From assembly GCA_964019135.1 (NCBI GenBank), contig CAXHSH010000664.1, positions 186,001-250,000 of the forward strand: a DNA stretch of 64,000 nucleotides, given 5' to 3'. The translations under genes and the position numbers were made by a program. Every line of letters starts with the position of its first letter. Within the stretch, counting starts at the first letter, position 1. The notes below the pieces were generated by a model. That model was not told the origin of the DNA, ran no database searches, and saw only the letters and a list, made by a program, of their open reading frames with translations. Shown here in pieces: positions 31,069 to 42,676 of this stretch. The DNA comes from Arenicola marina. Its lineage: Eukaryota; Annelida; Polychaeta; Arenicolidae.

Positions 31069-32505
31069 TGGTTAGGGGGGTTGCAACCCCCCCCCCCCCC
31101 CCTTGGAAACCTGAATATACACTGTTAAAGTCGGCTTCTCCGAGCAGCGCCCCCTCCCCCCCAACCCGGTGGCAAGTTTTAACCAGAGAGCACCCCCGCC
31201 CTGGTCGCCAGTTTTTCAGAGAGCATCCCCCCCCCCCTTGGCAAAAGGAAAGCAGCCCCCCCCCCACCCGGTCGCAAGTTTTAGCCAGAGAGCACACCCC
31301 CCCCCCCCACCCCCACGGTCGCAACTTTTCAGAGAGCAACCACCCCCCTTGGCAAATTCCTAGATCCGCCTCTGCGGATTTTGGCTTTTGGAGGGGAAAA
31401 GGTGGGGGGGAGGTAGCCTGAATGTTCAGACGGTACAGTCTTGACACTTGTTCTTGTGACTGTAACAGTAGGCATCAGACTGTCAAACTGTAACGTCTGA
31501 ACATTCAGGCTAGGGGAGGGAGTCTTTACCGCGGAAACCCCCCAAACATAGCAATGTATTTATAAGTACCCCCCCGGGGGCCTACCTTAAATCTTATTGT
31601 ATCTCGAGGCAAAACGTTAATAAAATTGATTTAGTCCCCATTCAGGCACAGATTAATGTATGAATTCATGTGTTTTTACACACATTCGCGGAAAATTAAA
31701 GAGATACAAGTTACATCCTAGCTTAAATGACCAGCTAATTTTAAATATATGATTGGAACATTTCCAGATAAATTAGAAACGGAGTTGAATTTGATATTTC
31801 TCAATGCGATAGCCTCTTACCTGTGGTTGTACTTCCATTTCTGTGTCCGAGCCTTCATTTTCAGCAGCTAAGATGCCATGTTCTCTCTCTCCGACATCAT
31901 CCTCTGTGTCCGAAGTGCACGGGTTGACCGCGTTACTTTCATAAAGCTCTCCGTGAATGCTTCGAACGTGTTTGTAAAAACTATGGTAGGTGGTGTACCG
32001 CATAGGGCAACCGCGAATCCAGCAAACAATTGCGAAATTAGGGCTGCTGCCATGTGTAAGATTGACATGATTTAGCAACTCACGCAGTGTAAGTGAAATG
32101 AAGATAACGCAAATTGCACATCGCCATACAGCCATCTTTAGAAGTTTATTTAGTCTAAGTCTGATCATACACAAAGCGTAAACCCAGTTGTGACGGAAAG
32201 GGGGGGGGGCGGAATAACCCGAGCGGGTCTGCTTAGGGCCGGTGAATAATGGAAAACAGTCCAACAGGATACCTCTCATGATCGGTTCCGATTGAGCGAA
32301 CTTTTAAGATGAAATACCCATTTCGAGCGCATTTTGGAGTTTAAAATAGGTGGTGGTTTACCGCGGAACCCTCCAAATCCCGCAAGTAACCCCAATCCCC
32401 TCCCCGGCTCTGAAAACCGCGAAGCAGAAAATTGTCATTCGATGCGCGTTGTCTCCATGACAACGATGTCATGCCACCATGACGATTCGCGCCGTTGCCG
32501 GATGT
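31069..32505. repeat. Tandem segmental duplication, right copy
   Basis: The second copy of the 1.44 kb block holds the TA-flanked MITE (31416-31510), the second C2H2 exon and a MITE-X fragment (about 32270-32410). At its right border the sequence goes on into the unique divergent exon at 32585. At the left border it abuts GCCGGATGG from the first copy. Confidence 0.9.
31821..32135 (-). CDS. C2H2 zinc-finger first exon (upstream duplicate)
   Basis: Same structure as 30383-30697: ATG at 32135, MAVWRCAICVIF, 105 codons, donor CAG|GTAAGAGG, phase 0. This copy lies next to unique flanking DNA and is probably in the original promoter context, about 450 bp from the plus-strand exon at 32585 in head-to-head arrangement. 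Either copy could splice to the 28815-28916 exon. Confidence 0.65.
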
Positions 32506-32584
32506 TTGAAAGTTGGCAAGGTTTGACTAGCTACCGAGTAGGCCTCGATTCTAGTCTAGAATCTAGATCTAAGACTACGATAGT

Positions 32585-32681
32585 ATGACTACGTTAGGCC
32601 TACTCGAAATAGATGCAGAACAGTTCGTGACAATGCTCGAGGAGAAAGGTCTTGCTCAGGACGTTTTGGACACAATAATCG
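32585..32681 (+). CDS. Short first exon with a perfect donor, SAM-like helix
   Basis: ATG at 32585, then TLGLLEIDAEQFVTMLEEKG, ending at G|GTAAGT (phase 1) after 97 nt. The amphipathic FVTMLEEKGLAQDVLD pattern suits the first helix of a SAM-like domain, but it is too short to assign. The next exon was not found. A LINE has inserted about 150 bp into the putative intron. It faces away from the C2H2 gene, so the 450 bp between them may be a bidirectional promoter. Confidence 0.45.
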
Positions 32682-32831
32682 GTAAGTGGACATCGCCCTG
32701 AATGGGCTGATAAGTTACATAGACCTATCTTAGCAGCTTATAATGTTTCTAACCTGCTAACAGCTAACAGTAACAGTCAGTCATTTTGTTCCAGGACTAA
32801 AATAAGTAAGAACACAGGGTAAACCGGCTAT

Positions 32832-35713
32832 ACCTTTACAAGGAACGAATATTAATAGGAGGATATTACAGACCTCCAAACAAGCAGTCTGATGCGGTTA
32901 ACACATTTATGGATAATCTTCATGAATCATATTGTCTTGCTTCCGCCAATAACTCTAACGTGATTCTTTTGATAGGTGATTTTAATGATAAATGTAAGGT
33001 GTTTTCTGAGTCTCATGACGACAGTGATTTAAAATATCGTCTTGTGGAGTTTGTGGAAAACAATGAACTATATCAGTTGATAAATGAGCCAACGAGAATA
33101 CTCTGAATCGCTATTGGACCTGCTTATCACTGACTCCCCAGCCCGCGTGTCGTCCAGTGGTGTGCTCCCTCCCATCTGTAACTTCGATCATAGTATCATA
33201 TACTGTGAGATATCTAATGTGGTAACGCCAAGACTCGCTATAAAGCGGAAAATTTATAACTATAAAAGAGCAGATTTCGAAGGCTTAAGATCACAGCTAA
33301 CACATGCACCATGGTATGTTGGTCAAGAGGTATTTGATGACGTTGAAGATTGTGTCACTTACTGGTACGCTCTTTACGGAGAAGCAACTGAGTGTTTTAT
33401 TCCGAGTAAGGAAATAGTTATTAATTCGAGAGACAAACCTTGGATGACGGCAAATATCAAGCGCCTTATCCATAAAAGAAACAGGCTGTTTAAACGCTAT
33501 GCTAAGTCTAAAACAGAATTGGCACACAATCGGTATTTGTTAATCAGGCGTGAAGCTCATTTGAAAATCGACAAAGCCAAACAACAATATTTCCGTAGGC
33601 TCACTGAGCGACTGCAGGATCCCGCAACGGTAAGCAAAGAATATCACAAAATTGTGAAGTGTTTTTTCTCTGGTAAAGTAGATAAAGGCATACCATCTAT
33701 CATCCATGATGGGGTGAGCCATGCGGACGCACCATCAAAGGCAAATGTCTTTAATGAGTATTTTGCGTCAAATTCCACGCTCCCGAGTGTTGAAGAGGGT
33801 TTCGCACTTCCCCCACTCAACTTGAGTAGAATGCCCACCTTATGCACCATAAGCTTTACTCCTGTCAAAATTTTCGGTGTCTTGAGACAGCTTGATCCAA
33901 ACAAAGCAAATGGCCCTGACAATATTAGCAATAGGATGTTAAAGGAGACCGCGGAAGTTATATCTGAGTCGCTCTCCAACCTGTTTAACAAAAGCATTTG
34001 TGATTTTACATTTCCTGCTCAATGGAAAGATGTCAATGTTACGCCAGTTTTTAAGAAAAAGGACAAGCAACGAATAGAATATTATCGCCCCATATCTCTG
34101 CTCTCATGCGTGGGTAAGGTTATGGAACGGGTAGTTTATAACGAGTTATATGAATTTTGCCTCAGTAATAATCTCCTGACATGGCGTAATGCCGGCTTTA
34201 AAAAGCTAGATTCCACTACAAATCAGCTGATATATATTACTCATAAAATTTACGAATCGTTAGAGCATAATCGCGATTCAGTTATGGTTTTTCTTGATGT
34301 GTCAAAAGCATTTGATAAGGTGTACCACGAGGGTTTATTGCATAAAGTCGAATCATTGGGTATTAAAGGAGATCTTTTGAGGTGGCTCAAAAGTTACCTA
34401 TATTGTAGGCGACAGAGAGTGGTCATAGAGGGTTGCACCTCGGAGTGGAAATATATAAATGCCGGAGTGCCTCAGGGCTCTATACTGGGGCCGCTCCTGT
34501 TTCTCATTTTCGTTAACGATATTGTCGAGGGCCTTGAGTGCGAGGCTTATTTATTTGCAGATGACACGTCTCTATTTTTTGTACTAGATTTTAATAACGA
34601 TGTTAAAATCATTAATCGTGATCTAGAACGACTATCTCAGTGGGCCAAACAGTGGCGGGTAACGTTCAATTCTGATAAAACTGAATACATGTTATTTAGC
34701 AAAAAGTTTTCGCGACCAAATGAGCTCGATCTATATCTGGACAATTCGAAACTCCGACAAGTAAGAAATCACTGTCACCTTGGTGTAACCCTATCAGACT
34801 CAATGTGCTGGGACCTGCACATAAATAACACTATTATTAAGGCCGAGAAATCTGTTGCTCTACTAAGGCGTCTTCCTAAACAGGTAGGACGCAGAACTAA
34901 ATTAAATGTTTATAAAACATATGTTCGACCTAAAATGGAATACTGTACTGCTGTCTTTCATGGCAATCTTACCAAAACCCAATCAGAGAGGTTGGAAAGT
35001 GTACAGCGGCAAGCCCTTTTGTCTGTTACTGGGGCATACAAGAGTACGTCACATACCAAACTGCTGAAAGAAGTTGGCATTGAACCACTCGCGCTCAGAC
35101 GTAAATACCTAAGTCTGTGCATTTTGTATCAAATGGTTAATAGTCTCTCTCCGATGTATATGTCTTCTCTATTACCTGATTTGGTTTCCCAGTCATCAGT
35201 ATACTCACTTCGGAACTCGACTGACATAAGAATCCCGCATATAAGAAAAAACTATTACAAGAATTCAGTCGTTTGGAACTCAATCAGAGAGTGGAACTCC
35301 TTGCCTCAATGTGTTAAATTAGCAACGTCATTATCACTTTTTAAGTCACTGTATAGGAAGTCATTTTTTTAACCCGGCAACGAATTGTATAACTATTTTA
35401 ACAATCCTGAGGCTGTTTACCACACCAGACTCCGCTTAGGCCTGAGCGCACTTAATGGACCTCGCAAAAGATACGGTTTTATTAAGGACTCTACTTGTAG
35501 TAAATGTAACGGGAAATCTGAAGACGAACTTCACTGTCAGATCTATCATTTTTAAAATTGTATGGTATCAATTTATATCCAGAAAGCAGACATGAATTTA
35601 AGATCCTTTGTGAATTGTTGCTGTTTGGTAGCCCCGAGCTGTGTTTTGTAGACAGCGTCGCTATATTTAGGGCAGTTCATTTATTTATCCGCAACTCAGC
35701 CAGGTTTTCTAGT
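32832..35713 (+). pseudogene. LINE ORF2: endonuclease end, reverse transcriptase, C-terminal Cys/His region
   Basis: The frame starts in the exo/endonuclease domain (IGGYYRPPNKQ, ILLIGDFNDK). A frameshift near 33100 leads to the long open frame 33105-35372. This holds the end of the endonuclease (FDHSIIYCE) and reverse transcriptase with NGPDNISNRMLKE, YRPISLLSCVGKVMERV, the GVPQGSILGPLLF block and the catalytic FADD (near 34555). A TAA at 35370-35372 interrupts the same frame. Beyond it the frame continues with HTRLRLGLSALNGPRKRYGF and CSKCNGKSEDELHC, a zinc-binding tail typical of CR1/L2-like elements. Another shift near 35555 leads to a last piece (FRAVHLFIRNSARF) ending at 35713. It is dead as a source of protein. 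Confidence 0.9.
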
Positions 35714-35930
35714 TAAGGGTCATGGCAAACTCATTTAATTATGTATTTGGTATTTATCTGAGCTTATATTCATGCACTTCATTTGTTGACATTACTATAT
35801 TTATAGTATTACTTATTACCGTCCTTTGCTGTACATCCAGTTTAATTTTTCTTTTTTTATGTTGAGGTGAGCATTAATATGTGTATTCGCTATTGCAAAC
35901 CTCCAGAAATAAATGTTTAAAAAAAAAAAA
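32832..35930 (+). mobile_element. 5'-truncated LINE (CR1/L2-Jockey type) with target duplication
   Basis: The 7 bp duplication CGGCTAT flanks it (32825-32831 and 35931-35937). The 3' end carries AATAAA at 35908-35913 and a 12-base A tract. The 5' end starts inside the endonuclease domain, the usual outcome of incomplete target-primed reverse transcription. Confidence 0.9.
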
Positions 35931-35956
35931 CGGCTATGCAATATCTCTGCGTTTTC

Positions 35957-35992
35957 AGACTGTCAAACTGTAACGTCTGAACATTCAGGCTA
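35957..35992. repeat. Right half of the TA-flanked MITE
   Basis: CAGACTGTCAAACTGTAACG through to the TA end, matching 30036-30073. The left half is absent. Confidence 0.75.
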
Positions 35993-36051
35993 CATGGATT
36001 GTTGTTGTTTGTTATGTCATGATTAAATAAGCTTGATAAGCTTATAGAAGG

Positions 36052-36245
36052 TGGACCAGTGATTGCACACGTACCAGTGATTGCGCACCATCAGAAATCT
36101 GATTTAATTCATAGGAATTTGTATCCAAACTGTTACCAGACAGATGCCTTCATTCAGCTACGTCGTTGACATCGCTTTTGTAAGATTCCAATCGATCTAC
36201 ATATTATTTTTACCATTTTTCGCTAGGTGTGCAATCACTGGTCCA
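36052..36245. mobile_element. MITE with perfect 19 bp inverted ends
   Basis: TGGACCAGTGATTGCACAC at 36052-36070 is the exact complement of 36227-36245. A second partial direct copy (CCAGTGATTGCGCAC) follows the left end. No coding sequence lies in the 194 bp. Confidence 0.75.
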
Positions 36246-36270
36246 ATTACTATATACGATTAGATTTATG

Positions 36271-36379
36271 TAGTTCCAGCTCTGACAATTAAAACCTAAT
36301 GTAATGACTGCGCAAGCTTAAACCTCAAGATTCTTGATGGCGGAGCTTGCGGAGCCACTAGGTTTCGGAGATGGAACTA
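36271..36379. mobile_element. TAGTTCCA-ended MITE
   Basis: The left end TAGTTCCAGCTC pairs with the right end GAGATGGAACTA. Its right half (GGAGCCACTAGGTTTCGGAG) recurs in the palindrome at 37450-37523. TA on both sides fits a Tc1/mariner-like duplication. Confidence 0.6.
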
Positions 36380-36463
36380 AAGTAGATCTGTTATGATGAG
36401 TCTCTGCAGTATTATCATGCATATATATCATATCGATATATTTATTAAGGTAACAATAATGCT

Positions 36464-37144
36464 AAGGCAACGTGGGCTAATCTCGATCCTCGATTCTTAT
36501 CCCACCTTTTTCACGACTGGTCTAACCTCGATACCCTCTTTAATTTAACATAATTTTCTAACAATATATATCATAAAAATATATAATTTTGTAGCAGTTG
36601 AGACACAATAACTCCTGCCCTGCTTCCATATATTCTAACGTAATCTAATATTTATATGTTTTGCAACGTGAAGGATTGATTTTGGCATCGTAACGCATTC
36701 GCGACAAATGGCATTTCCTTGGCGTGGTGCAGATGAATTATTCTATATTTGCGTTATGACCTGTGTATTAAGACTGATAAATATAGTTTCAAGGGATTGT
36801 TTTATCTATCGTTGGACAGTAGAGCACAGTTATGTAAATTAATATTGCTTTCGCACACTAAGAATCACGATACGCAGATTGAGTCACCCACCTATCTCAG
36901 GGGGTCGAGGTTAGACAACAGGGGTCGAGGTTAGACCACGGGGATCGAGGTTCGACCATGGCCACTGCCTTTCAGAAAATGAGCACTCCCCTCAAACTGC
37001 CTATGTTTTCATTTTTTCTATGGAATGACATTATTTGAATACCACTGGATATTGTTTGGACAAAAAATAAGTTCATTTCACATTATTAAAGAAAATAGAT
37101 GCATTTATGTCTTAAGGGGTCAAGATTATAGCCCACTTTGCCTG
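36464..37144. mobile_element. Possible ~680 bp inverted-repeat element
   Basis: AAGGCAACGTGGGCTAATCT near 36464 is complementary, with gaps, to AGATTATAGCCCACTTTGCC near 37123. Just inside the left end is GGTCTAACCTCGAT, and GGTCGAGGTTAGAC is repeated two to three times at about 36900-36955. No transposase is present. Borders and class are uncertain. Confidence 0.4.
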
Positions 37145-37259
37145 ACAATATTACTATGTAAAATACAAAATATAGTACATGCGATATAGGAATATATAGT
37201 ATGACCTGACATTTTTGTACTACGTAGAATCTACTAGATCTATATTACTACACTGCAGT

Positions 37260-37624
37260 GCATATATTATAAATACCATGGTAAATATATATCATGATAA
37301 ATGAGCTTACTATGATAATCATGGTAAATAAGCTTACAATGATAATCGATCATTATAAATAAGCTTACCATGATAATCGATCATTATCAATACCATAATA
37401 ATATCAGGATATTTACCACTACAAAAACATGATAATCAGGATATTTACCTAGTTCCATCTGCGAAACATAGTGGCTCCGCAAGCTCAGCCTGCAGAGCCA
37501 CTAGGTTTTCGGAGATGGAACTAGATATTTACCATAATAATTATCATGATACTGACCATGGTCATTATCATAATATTTACCACCGCAAAAACATCATGAT
37601 TGTATTTATCATGGTAAATAACAA
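37260..37624. repeat. AT-rich palindromic repeat with an inserted hairpin MITE
   Basis: Short inverted units such as CATGATAATCATGG and GATAATCGATCATTAT recur in both orientations with AAATAAGCTTAC spacers. At 37450-37523 it contains a 74 bp near-perfect palindrome, TAGTTCCATCT...GGAGATGGAACTA, which is the compact form of the 36271 MITE. Confidence 0.7.
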
Positions 37625-39400
37625 TATTCTATAAAAGCCAATCTGGCCTTCAGTATAAAAATATATTCCTTTTTTGATAAGTCTTGGTGCACTTGTGATG
37701 TTTACCGCGGGCAACTGCCATTTGTATTGCTTAGGAATAATGTAAATAATATGTTTTTGTTGAAGAAGCAGATTGTGTAAAGTGTTCCGATGCTATTTCC
37801 ATGCACGCCATCACTCTTTAATGAAGTTATTTTGACTGAGCAATTTATTAGCTTCATCTCTTTAAACAACATGACTTTTGATCACGCGGGCAACTGCCAT
37901 ACGTATTAGTCCTAAACCGCACTGTGTTCCAATTTGTTAGTGTTTCGCACATAATTTTATTAGCTATATCTCATTTATTAGTCAACAACTGTATGATTAG
38001 AAACAGGTATAGTGATGGAAGTTATGGAATTAGGGTTTATAGATCAGGTTAGATGTTTACTTATTTCAAGGGCTGGCCATGTTTCAAATTCAAGGGATCA
38101 ACCAACAATTTTTTGGAACGATGTATTGAAGTGTGAAATGACCTATTGCTTGATTCGTTCAACAGTTGCAAGATATTTGTCGTTGTACATGTTTATTGGT
38201 TGCGCAATAAACGTGTGTATGAAATTCCGATATATCTGTATTATATTGTATGATTTAAATATTTACCGTCCATGTTCAAGGATCATGCATTTGGTAGAAT
38301 ATGGGTAGGAATTAAGGGTTGATAAGCGACATACTTTCCCTAAATTTTGGCATACAGATTTTCCAGGCGAGTTTGAATACATTGACCACAGTATTTCAGC
38401 AATTGTATTTATACATGCGGCTATGCAAATGCGACTGGATGTCTTTCCTTTAAGTTCGTTACAACTTAAGGAGCAGTTTAGATATCCTTTGCATATTCGT
38501 AGTTTTCAGAAAACACACTGTTTAAAGACATGTTTCATGTCCCGCATGGTTTAAATTTAGATTTTCTTGAAGTAAGAAAATTTGGTTTCGTCCTTCTCTT
38601 CACAAGATCTTATATATCTTGATTTAAGAAGGTCTTTTTCTTAACTTGGAAGGGATTTTCTTCTTTTAAGAAACATATCGAAGAAAACGTGTTATATGCA
38701 TTTTCTTGGTAATAAGAAAAAAGTTACTCAATTTCTTAATCTTTCTTGTGTGACTCCCTAGAAAATTCAATTTTCTTGTCGTAAGAACAAAATAATCTTA
38801 TTTTAAGGGAATTGTGCGCGTATAAGAAAACACCTTCTTTGGAATTTCTTCAAACCAAGAATTTTTTTTCTTATCCTGGAGTTATTAAATTACTTGATTT
38901 TCTTGTTTTAATATTTTCACCTTTCTTAATTTTCTTGATTGACCTTTCTTAATTAAGAAACGTTTTCTTGTGTGGCTCCGTAGAAAATTTTCTCAATTTC
39001 AGTATTTTTTTCTCAAAATGAGTCAAAAAAATTTGGCAGTGTACCCCCCTAAAACTGGGCCATTTTAATTTTTCTTTGCACGCAGTTTTGCCAATTTTTG
39101 CCCCATCCACGGTTAATATAGAGCAGAGAGGTGGTTATTATATACCAATAGCTAGGTGATTAACTTGCCATTCACTTCGTATAATAATACAAAGGCATAC
39201 GCGAAAACTTAGTGTCCTCCGACATCGAGGGGGGGCCCCTACCCCCCTTATTTATTTATTACATTTTAATTCAAAGTTTGTCTGTCTATCGCCTACTGTG
39301 TCTCGAATATTCATATTAAGAGTGCCGCCCCCCTCCCACCTCTAATCCGATAGTGCTCTTCGCCTATAAGGACTGCTTTTCATGGTTTCATGCTTATATC
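37625..39400. other. Intergenic, no gene seen; AAGAAA/TTTCTT-rich patch
   Basis: No exon with usable splice sites was recognised. From about 38560 to 39010 the sequence is dominated by AAGAAAA and TTTTCTT in both orientations. GTGTGACTCCCTAGAAAATT and GTGTGGCTCCGTAGAAAATT occur about 200 bp apart, which hints at a decayed repeat family. The right end (39060-39400) would be the upstream region of the recombinase gene. Confidence 0.5.
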
Positions 39401-39911
39401 TTCATAGATGAGCGAGTCCGAGTCGTCCGACGTTTATACGTTTACGTTTAAGACGCGCTCAATTTATAATGATATAACAACCCATTATTCTCAGATGCGC
39501 TAAAATTATGATAATCTGTATGTTTTAGCAAGAGGAGAAGAAGAGGAAGGCGTCATTGAATGAAGATCGGGCGCAAAAGAGGGCAGACCAAGGTATGTTG
39601 CATAAAGGCTCTTTTTAGTATACCCGATTTTACGTCCTGTGCAAACTTATTAAGCAACGTTAACTGACTTATTTACATCCACGTATTGATATATGATCTT
39701 GCTTCGACCTTTCACAGAAGCAGAGGGCCCGATGAAGGGTCTGTTGGCCGAGACCGGGGAGCCCCCCGTCAAAAAGGTACGATACCGTGGTCTTAATTTG
39801 GAAATATGTCGATTCCTATGACGTCCAATGTGCCAAGATAATGACCCTATGCTATGGTCGTGTGCTCATACCAGTATTTTGTTATAATTAAGCTATTGGT
39901 ATTTTCTGCAG

Positions 39912-40138
39912 GCCAAAAAGAAGAATCGGGCACCGAAGAGATGCCCCGTTTTCCAGAAACATGTCAGGTACTTGACCCGCCACATGAGACACATACACCA
40001 GGCTGCTGCAGATGAAATCGAGGCGGCAGCGAGTCGCCAGCCACCCGCGCTCGGGTTGGTCGACAAGCATCGACCAAGCTCCTGTCCCGTAGAGGGCTGC
40101 AACTTTGTTTCGTCGAGGATCGACAAACACCTCCTGCG
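39912..40138 (+). CDS. Recombinase exon 3: zinc-finger region
   Basis: Phase 0 in, phase 2 out. It encodes CPVFQKHVRYLTRHMRHIH and later CPVEGCNFVSSRIDKHLLR, whose second His (RNH) is supplied by the next exon. The second module is a complete CX4C...HX4H finger of the type found at the N-terminus of animal tyrosine recombinase-like proteins. In the first module a Phe stands where a second Cys (CPVC) would be expected, one base away (TTC for TGC). That may have disabled this finger. Confidence 0.7.
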
Positions 40139-40804
40139 GTAAATAAAGTTGTATTCATATTTGTATATATATAGATACATAAGGTATATTATATCACAAA
40201 CGATTCGATGGGAAGAGTAATAATGGGTTACGCGACTAAACATAAAATCATATTGTTGTGCTTGTCTTGCGCCACGTTTTATTCTGTAGAAGTGTTCTAG
40301 CTATTGATTTTTCAACAGAAACCACAAGGTCAAGGCCCGTTCGGCGGAGTATTGGGCGTTACTCAATGACAGGCAGCCTGTGCCCTTTGTGCGTCGCGCC
40401 AAAGCGGAAGCGTCAGCGGCTGCACCCCTGGATGCGGCGCACCCCTGGATGCGGCACCCCCCCCCCCCTGGCGCCGGCACCCGCGCCCCTACTGGCGGCG
40501 GCACCCGCGCCACCCCTGGCGGCGGCACCCGCGCCCCTACTGGCGGGCACCCTCCTGGCGGCACACATGGATGCGGCCCCCGCGCCCCACCTGGCAGCGG
40601 CACCCGCGCCCTTCCCTGACGAGGGCGACTACACGCTCGTGGGGCCCTCTACAACAGCTAATGAAGTAAGCTCCATTTTAACACTGATATGCATAACATA
40701 GTATTTGTAACATAAGATGATGTAACAAGATGATGTATGTGAAAGAGGGTTAGGTTTAGACTCGCGCATTAACAATTACGCTTCTGATTATTTTATAATT
40801 TTAG

Positions 40805-41385
40805 CCTTGTTTCATTTGCTTTAAGGCCGTCAAAGCCTTCATTGCGTGGCGGACCAAGGGGTCCGGGGGCATGGTGCCGGCCGAGAAGGCTCGACACAAC
40901 GGTGCCGAGATGGGCCGCATGCTTTCTAGGTGCAACATTGCGACCTTGGGAGCGCTCCCAAATGCTTCTTCCCTCATTGAGGGCTACCTCCAAGAGGGGA
41001 CAAGAACCGCCAAGACGACGAGAAATTAAATTTTCATCCTTAAGCAGTAAGCCTTAATTTTAATTGGTCCATGATTCATTAAACACAGACAAGTTACCTC
41101 TTTTATGACCTTATTGGAATGTTTTTGGTATATGGAGAGGCAGTCATGTTTTTAGATCTTTAAGTTGTACATTATTTTTACCAGATCATTATTAGTTACC
41201 AGAAATGCATAGATAGGACATCAAATTTGAGACTACAATTTTTTGCAGTTTCCTGACTTTCATAAAAGTTGCTGGAAGCCCAAATATAAACTGCGAAAGA
41301 CTGGAGGCTTTAATATCGCTTTGGGCCTCGTCCTTGAAGCGGCAGGCGGCCGAAGAAAGCGCCAGGTCGGCGCAGAAGCGGGCCG
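40805..41385 (+). pseudogene. Recombinase exons 5-6: core-binding helices with in-frame TAA
   Basis: Exon 5 (40805-41046) reads FKAVKAFIAWRTKGSG, then ARHNGAEMGRMLSRC and GYLQEGTRTAKTTRN. TAA follows at 41027-41029, then IFILK in the same frame up to a GTAAGC donor. Exon 6 (41249-41385) continues in the matching phase with FLTFIKVAGSPNINCERLEA and a basic segment. The frame makes sense on both sides of the TAA, so it is best read as a single nonsense change in a once-open exon. These helices correspond to the N-terminal DNA-binding domain of tyrosine recombinases. Confidence 0.7.
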
Positions 41386-41638
41386 GTAAGATTAAAAGAA
41401 GGAAGTTTTTTGGTTTGCAGTTTTATATACATAACTTCAGTATATTTCCTTTCACCCCACATTACCGCAATTACCTTATATTTCACATGACTGAATTAAT
41501 CTCAGTTGACCTCACTGGCCGTTTATTTGGCCTCCTTTCACTTTCATTTAGGTAATATTTATAGGCTTATCGGGCATCATGTTTCATGTTTTATATTGCA
41601 AGAGCCTTAGTACAATGTTTATGTATCTGTTTTGAACA

Positions 41639-42676
41639 ATGACGCCGGCCCACTGGCAAACATACCTGGGTTCAGAGAAGGCCAGGCTGGCCGTCACCGC
41701 CTTCGGCGCCGTCAGCGAAGGCCAGGGAGCCTCAATAGACGATTGGATGAGGATGAGGAATTACCTGATGCTCAAGTTATCCACGTACAACGCCAGCCGA
41801 GCCGGCGCCATGCGCGAACTGAAGCACAATATGGTGCTTGAGAGACATGTTGCCCACGGGCGAGTCTTGTACACGGTGAGAATTATGTTCGTCACATATG
41901 CTACGCTACAAAATATTGCATCCATATTGTTGTTATATGTCAGATAAGTCATTGACAGACATATGATGAGCATTCTATAAAAGTTGATGTTAACGATACA
42001 AAGATGTATTTCATGTTCGTCTATTGTGGTATTATTATTATTATGTTGAAGATGTAATGAATAACGATTCGATTCTTTTTTAAATGTTTGTTGTAAATAA
42101 ATCACCACAAGACGAGTGAGGGGGGCCAGCTGGTCATTGGGGTCGACGAAATTACGCACAAGGAGGTATGCGCCTATCTGCAGGCCAAGGCCTACCTCCG
42201 AATGCGTTGCGAGCGGTCGTCCTTCGTCTTTGTGACGAAGGACGATGAGCCGCTCACCAACAACCGGGTGGCTGGAATACTCGCAACCGACATGGCAAGG
42301 GCTGGGGTCGACCTGAGGGTGACGAACAACACCCTCCGACACGGAGCCGTCACCATCGTAAGTAGTTCATTTTGATTGGTGTTATTAATAAAAGCCTTGC
42401 ATGTACCAAATCACTATTCAGATAGTATCGACGAGACCTGCCAGTTTTTATGTCACTTCTATTATGTTTTTCATCCTAATTTCTCTTTTTAGATAGGAGT
42501 CGTCGCGGGGTTCAAAATGAACGAGCTCGCCGAGCATATGTGCCACTCGGCACGTACTGCGCAGAAAAATTACAATGATAGTCAGCGCTGGGCAAGGGCT
42601 TCGAGGACAAATTACATTCAGAAGATTTGGGATGGCCAACCGATCACCGAGGAAGACCTTGTTGCGGCAGAGGGCG
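41639..42676 (+). CDS. Recombinase exons 7-9: catalytic domain
   Basis: Three exons (41639/41640-41875, 42112-42357, 42493-42676) joined by good GT-AG sites in phases 0 and 0. The putative box I Arg is in YNASRAGAMREL (codon 41798). Box II is NTLRHGAVTI, with Arg at 42337 and His at 42340, next to the exon 8/9 junction. ELAEHMCHSARTAQKNY supplies the third-box His (42544) and the nucleophile Tyr (42571). The usual His of HxxR is Asn here, and the beta-hairpin Lys is not obvious. Exon 7 has an ATG at 41639, so a shorter product from an internal start is possible even if its acceptor is lost. Confidence 0.8.

Noticed and set aside
29140..31447. Gly/Pro-rich frames around the homopolymers
   Set aside because: They follow G and C runs inside MITEs and have no protein-like composition.
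38012..38308. 98-codon plus-strand frame
   Set aside because: AT-driven composition, no domain and no splice or start context.
40301..40603. 100-codon minus-strand Gly/Pro-rich frame
   Set aside because: It is the antisense shadow of recombinase exon 4.
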